NCBI GenBank assembly: GCA_945937855.1
Contig: CAMEUC010000037.1
Span: 1 to 9,353, forward strand
Direction of reading: 5' to 3'
Length of the DNA stretch: 9,353 bases
DNA from: an uncultured Clostridium sp.
GTDB taxonomy: Bacteria; Bacillota; Clostridia; TANB77; CAG-508
This document shows positions 6,336 to 9,353 of the stretch, one piece after another. A model generated the notes under the pieces. That model made no database searches, had not been told where the DNA came from, and was given only the letters and a program-made list of their open reading frames with translations. The stretch's first letter is position 1, and each line of letters starts with the position of its first letter. A program made the position numbers and the translations under genes.

Positions 6336-7730
6336 TTAAAATTCAGCATTGCCAGCAGTTCTAGGGAATGGTATAACATCTCTTATGTTAGACATTCCTG
6401 TTAAATACATTACCATTCTTTCAAATCCTAATCCATAACCAGAATGTACTACTGTACCGTATTTTCTAGTATCTAAATACCATTTATAACTTTCTTCTTT
6501 CATTCCTTGTTCGTGAATTTTGTTTAGTAGAACATCATATCTTTCTTCACGTTGGCTACCACCAATAATTTCTCCTACTCCTGGTACTAGTAAATCCATT
6601 GCAGCAACTGTTTTTTCATCTTTATTTAATTTCATATAGAAAGCTTTTACTCCTGCAGGATAATCTATAACAAATACAGGTTTTTTATATACCTGTTCTG
6701 TTAAGAATCTTTCATGTTCTGTTTGTAATCCAAGTTCCCATTCTACTGGATATTTGAACTTATCTTTATGTGGTGTTAATATTTCAATTGCTTTTGTGTA
6801 AGTAATTCTTTCAAATTTATTATTAACTACATTTTCTAACCTTTCTATTAATCCTGGTTCTATAAATTTATTAAAGAATTCCATTTCTTCTGGTGCTTGC
6901 TCCATAACATATTTTATAATGTATTTTATCATTGCTTCTGCCATATCCATATTATCATTTATATCTGCAAAAGCCATTTCTGGTTCAATCATCCAAAACT
7001 CTGCCGCATGTCTTGGAGTATTTGAATTTTCTGCTCTAAAAGTTGGTCCAAATGTATAGACATTCCCAAATGCAGTAGCAAAAGTCTCACCATTTAGTTG
7101 TCCACTAACAGTTAGGTTTACTGGTTTTCCAAAAAAATCTTGTGAATAATCTATTTTTCCTTTCTCATCTGTTGGAATATTATCCATGTCTAAAGTTGTA
7201 ACTCTGAACATTTCTCCTGCGCCTTCACAATCGCTACCTGTAATTAATGGTGTGTGAACATATACAAATCCTTGTTCTTGGAAAAATTTATGAATTGCAT
7301 ATGCTACTAGTGACCTTACTCTAAAAACTGCCATAAATGTATTTGTTCTTGGTCTTAGATGTGCAACTGTTCTTAAATATTCAAATGAGTGTTTTTTTGC
7401 CTGTATAGGATAATCCTCATCAGATTTTCCTAAAATTTCTATATGATTTGCTTGAACTTCGAAAGGTTGTTTTCCATTAGGTGTTTCAACTAACACTCCT
7501 TTTACCATTATGCTCGAACTAATATTTAGTCTAGCTACATCTGTAAAATTTTTAATTTTTTCATCTTCTACAATTACCTGAACTGGTTTAAAAAAACTTC
7601 CATCGTTTAATTCAATAAATGCTAATTTTTTTGAATCTCTTATTTGTCTTATCCATCCTGCAATTGTAACTTCCTTTCCTAGATATTCTTCTGTTCTTTT
7701 AAAGATATCTCTTATTTTAATTCTTTCCAT
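6336..7730 (-). CDS. asnS: Asparaginyl-tRNA synthetase
   Basis: Encodes 464 residues, a usual length for the longer bacterial AsnRS form. It charges tRNA-Asn with asparagine using ATP, in the cytoplasm, as a class IIb enzyme. An OB-fold anticodon-binding domain spans about 19-103 ([20 protein letters not shown] at its start). The catalytic domain shows motif 1 around 137-162, motif 2 [20 protein letters not shown] (231-250), and motif 3 around [15 protein letters not shown] (431-445), ending in [10 protein letters not shown]. Asn in [10 protein letters not shown] and the C-terminal [10 protein letters not shown] end favour AsnRS over AspRS. The start at 7730 follows AGGAGGT with a 7-nt spacer. 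The frame is open 35 codons further upstream, but that stretch lies in the T-box leader and is not translated. Expression is controlled by that leader. The presence of AsnRS indicates direct charging of tRNA-Asn, whether or not an amidotransferase route also exists. Confidence 0.97.
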   Translation of the reverse strand: MERIKIRDIFKRTEEYLGKEVTIAGWIRQIRDSKKLAFIELNDGSFFKPVQVIVEDEKIKNFTDVARLNISSSIMVKGVLVETPNGKQPFEVQANHIEILGKSDEDYPIQAKKHSFEYLRTVAHLRPRTNTFMAVFRVRSLVAYAIHKFFQEQGFVYVHTPLITGSDCEGAGEMFRVTTLDMDNIPTDEKGKIDYSQDFFGKPVNLTVSGQLNGETFATAFGNVYTFGPTFRAENSNTPRHAAEFWMIEPEMAFADINDNMDMAEAMIKYIIKYVMEQAPEEMEFFNKFIEPGLIERLENVVNNKFERITYTKAIEILTPHKDKFKYPVEWELGLQTEHERFLTEQVYKKPVFVIDYPAGVKAFYMKLNKDEKTVAAMDLLVPGVGEIIGGSQREERYDVLLNKIHEQGMKEESYKWYLDTRKYGTVVHSGYGLGFERMVMYLTGMSNIRDVIPFPRTAGNAEF

Positions 7731-7736
7731 AAATAA

Positions 7737-7743
7737 ACCTCCT
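7737..7743 (-). promoter_or_regulatory. asnS: Ribosome binding site of asnS
   Basis: AGGAGGT on the minus strand, 7 nt before the ATG at 7730. It decides this start over in-frame codons further upstream that lie within the riboswitch. Confidence 0.92.
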
Positions 7744-7766
7744 ATCTTTTTGGTTGCATGAGGTAC

Positions 7767-7797
7767 AAAAAAAGTCCTCTGCAACAAATGCAGGGAC
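7767..7797 (-). terminator. T-box-controlled terminator hairpin
   Basis: GTCCCTGCA pairs with TGCAGAGGAC (one bulged A) around the loop TTTGT, followed by seven T residues. The CCCT in its left arm is also needed by the antiterminator, which gives the mutually exclusive switch. Confidence 0.92.
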
Positions 7798-7972
7798 GAA
7801 TATAATCCGCGGTACCACCCTAACTTAAGAGTCAAACTGGCTCTTCTCTCATAAAGTATGCTTCCAATGTGTTTCGCTTTGTATTGTTTTCTAAAAGGGC
7901 TTCCAGCCTCTGACCCTTACTCTCTATTAGTAACCTCATACAGCTTTGCATTGTACTAACGCATAAAATTTT
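7767..7972 (-). ncRNA. T-box riboswitch (asparagine) controlling asnS
   Basis: Uncharged tRNA-Asn binding to this leader should favour the antiterminator and switch on asnS. On the minus strand, Stem I has a base helix TATGC (7965-7961)/GCATA (7861-7857), an AGTA (7957-7954) facing GAA (7864-7862) as in the loop E motif, and a candidate specifier AAC followed by A at 7873-7871, which is an Asn codon. Stem III is about 7845-7827. The diagnostic T-box sequence AGGGTGGTACCGCG is at 7821-7808; its AGGG can pair with CCCT (7795-7792) to make the antiterminator. The terminator hairpin is at 7797-7767. A second AAC at 7888-7886 lies higher in Stem I and is a less likely specifier. The class is certain; the specifier assignment is by hand folding. 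Confidence 0.95.
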
Positions 7973-7981
7973 ATTTTTATT

Positions 7982-8011
7982 ATTTTACATTATTATGAAC
8001 CGTTTTGTCAA
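7982..8011 (-). promoter_or_regulatory. Promoter of the T-box/asnS transcript
   Basis: TTGACA (8011-8006), an 18-nt spacer and TAAAAT (7987-7982) on the minus strand, giving a start near 7975, just before Stem I. The -35 box begins 4 bp after the stop of the ABC permease gene, with no terminator in between, so read-through from that gene would also enter the T-box. Confidence 0.75.
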
Positions 8012-8014
8012 GTA

Positions 8015-9353
8015 CTATTCTATACTTTTTAAGCTTTCAATCATATCAATTTTCTTTAACGCAAAATAAGTAGCTATATTTACTATTATAGTAAATATTA
8101 TTGTAATAATTGTCGCATACACATAGCTTTGTGGTGCAATATATTTGCTAAATCTTAACATATTAATCTCACAGGTTTCTATTATATAAAAGTTTAAGAA
8201 ATATCCAAAAAATAATCCTAAAATTATTCCTATTATTGTTAATATAATAGTTTCATTTACTACATAGTTATATACCTCTTTATCATAAAACCCTAATACT
8301 TTTATAGTAGCCAATTCTCTTTTTCGTTCACTTATATTTACATTAGATAAATTATAAAGAACTACAATTGCCAATAATCCAGATGCAATAATTAAAACAA
8401 CAACAACATAATTTAATAAATTCATCATATCATTTACCTGGTTTATTGTCGTTTTCATGTTAGTAACTCCCGAAGCAGCTACATTGTCCATAATTTCTTT
8501 TGTTAATTCGTCTTGTTTTTCTGTTTCTACATCAACATTTCTTGTTAGTATTATATTAGTTTTATATTCTTCTTGATATATATTTTCATATGTCTGCTTC
8601 GACATAAAAATGTAATGTGAAACATAATTTTCTACAATATTTGATATTTTTAATTCAAATTGTTTATTGTCATTATCTTTTATTGTTATAGTATCCCCTG
8701 CTTTAACTCCAAGTAATTGTGCCGCTTTATCCGTTAAGCAAATTTCATTTTCTGTAAGTTTTACTTTTTCTTTGTTATTTAAATCTTTTATATTTATAAT
8801 TCCATCTAAACTATTTTCATCATCCGGTATAATTATTTGCACCTCTTCTGAATCATTTTCATGTACTGCAATTCCAGATGTTATATAAACTTTTGCTATT
8901 TTTTCTATCTCCTCTTTTTGTTCCAGATTTTTTAGTAAATTACCTTTTTCTTCTTCTGATGCACTATCTTTTAATTTTATTTGAAAATCATACATAAATA
9001 TGTTTTCAAATTGTTTTGGAATAATTATTGAGACAGAATCTTTTATTCCAAATCCTGTTACTAATAATGCTGTACAACCTAATATTCCTATTATAGTCAT
9101 ATAAAATCTTTTTTTATATCTAAATAAATTTCTTACTGTTACTTTTTTACTAAAATTCAATCTGTTCCAAATAAAAGGTATTTTTTCAAGTAATACTCTA
9201 TGTCCAGATTTTGGTGCTTTAGGTCTCATTAATATAGCTGGCATTTCTTTTAATTCTTTTAAAACTGTATAAATTGTAGCTCCTATAATACAAATACAAA
9301 TTAATATTAATGCTATTACGCCATATTTCATATTAAAACTTATCACTATACTG
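8015..9353 (-). CDS. FtsX/MacB-type ABC transporter permease, C-terminal part (5' end outside window)
   Basis: The frame is open to the window edge with no stop. The apparent GTG start at 9346 lacks a plausible ribosome binding site, so the gene certainly continues beyond the window. About 445 residues are visible (numbered from 9346). A membrane segment (about 9-29) looks like the last helix of a first FtsX domain. A cytoplasmic linker follows, containing VRNLFRYKKR. Then comes a second FtsX domain: a membrane helix about 82-103, an extracytoplasmic domain to about 310, and three helices near 316-338, 358-385 and 410-430. ISERKRELATIKVLGF is the hallmark cytoplasmic loop of the family. Full-length relatives with two such domains are usually about 1000 residues or more and work with a LolD/MacB-type ATPase. 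The substrate is unknown; lipid, peptide or antibiotic-related export are family possibilities. The ATPase partner is not in the window. Confidence 0.9.
   Translation of the reverse strand, partial: SIVISFNMKYGVIALILICICIIGATIYTVLKELKEMPAILMRPKAPKSGHRVLLEKIPFIWNRLNFSKKVTVRNLFRYKKRFYMTIIGILGCTALLVTGFGIKDSVSIIIPKQFENIFMYDFQIKLKDSASEEEKGNLLKNLEQKEEIEKIAKVYITSGIAVHENDSEEVQIIIPDDENSLDGIINIKDLNNKEKVKLTENEICLTDKAAQLLGVKAGDTITIKDNDNKQFELKISNIVENYVSHYIFMSKQTYENIYQEEYKTNIILTRNVDVETEKQDELTKEIMDNVAASGVTNMKTTINQVNDMMNLLNYVVVVLIIASGLLAIVVLYNLSNVNISERKRELATIKVLGFYDKEVYNYVVNETIILTIIGIILGLFFGYFLNFYIIETCEINMLRFSKYIAPQSYVYATIITIIFTIIVNIATYFALKKIDMIESLKSIE

Noticed and set aside
7731..7835. N-terminal extension of asnS by 35 codons
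   Set aside because: It falls within the T-box terminator and T-box sequence, and the ATG at 7730 has a perfect ribosome binding site.

Overview
The window is very AT-rich. It has strong AGGAGG-type ribosome binding sites, a tRNA-sensing T-box leader and U-tailed hairpin terminators. Together these point to a low-GC Gram-positive bacterium (Bacillota), most likely a Clostridia-like or gut-associated lineage. No transposase, integrase, phage gene, tRNA, rRNA or CRISPR array was seen.

Layout from left to right. (1) A plus-strand gene at 8-985 encodes a conserved-looking protein of unknown function. It ends in a perfect 13-bp hairpin (974-1006) that can serve as terminator for both converging transcripts. 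(2) Four minus-strand genes form a tight operon, read from right to left: a small TasA/camelysin-like secreted protein (5770-5252), a SipW-type (ER-type) signal peptidase I with an unusually large membrane domain (5215-4091), a two-pass DUF5305-like membrane protein (4074-3001), and a large surface protein with a TasA-type leader, a predicted beta-helix and a C-terminal ricin-B lectin domain (2987-1014). Gaps are 36, 16 and 13 bp. (3) A 565-bp non-coding region (5771-6335) holds the asnS terminator, then a strong extended -10 promoter, then a roughly 300-nt 5' leader with a 19-bp hairpin and a tiny ORF that has its own ribosome binding site. (4) asnS (7730-6336) is preceded by a complete T-box riboswitch whose specifier reads AAC (Asn) and by its own promoter. 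(5) The C-terminal part of a large FtsX/MacB-type ABC transporter permease (8015-9353) runs off the right edge.

The operon looks like a self-contained cell-surface assembly module. The signal peptidase would remove the GYAA-type leaders of the two exported proteins. The small Thr/Ala-rich protein is the likely abundant matrix or fibre subunit, and the beta-helix/lectin protein a likely adhesive component. The DUF5305-like protein is probably a membrane partner of export or assembly. The architecture of the peptidase and the long structured leader are the least explained parts. All family calls were made by reading the sequence, without database searches.
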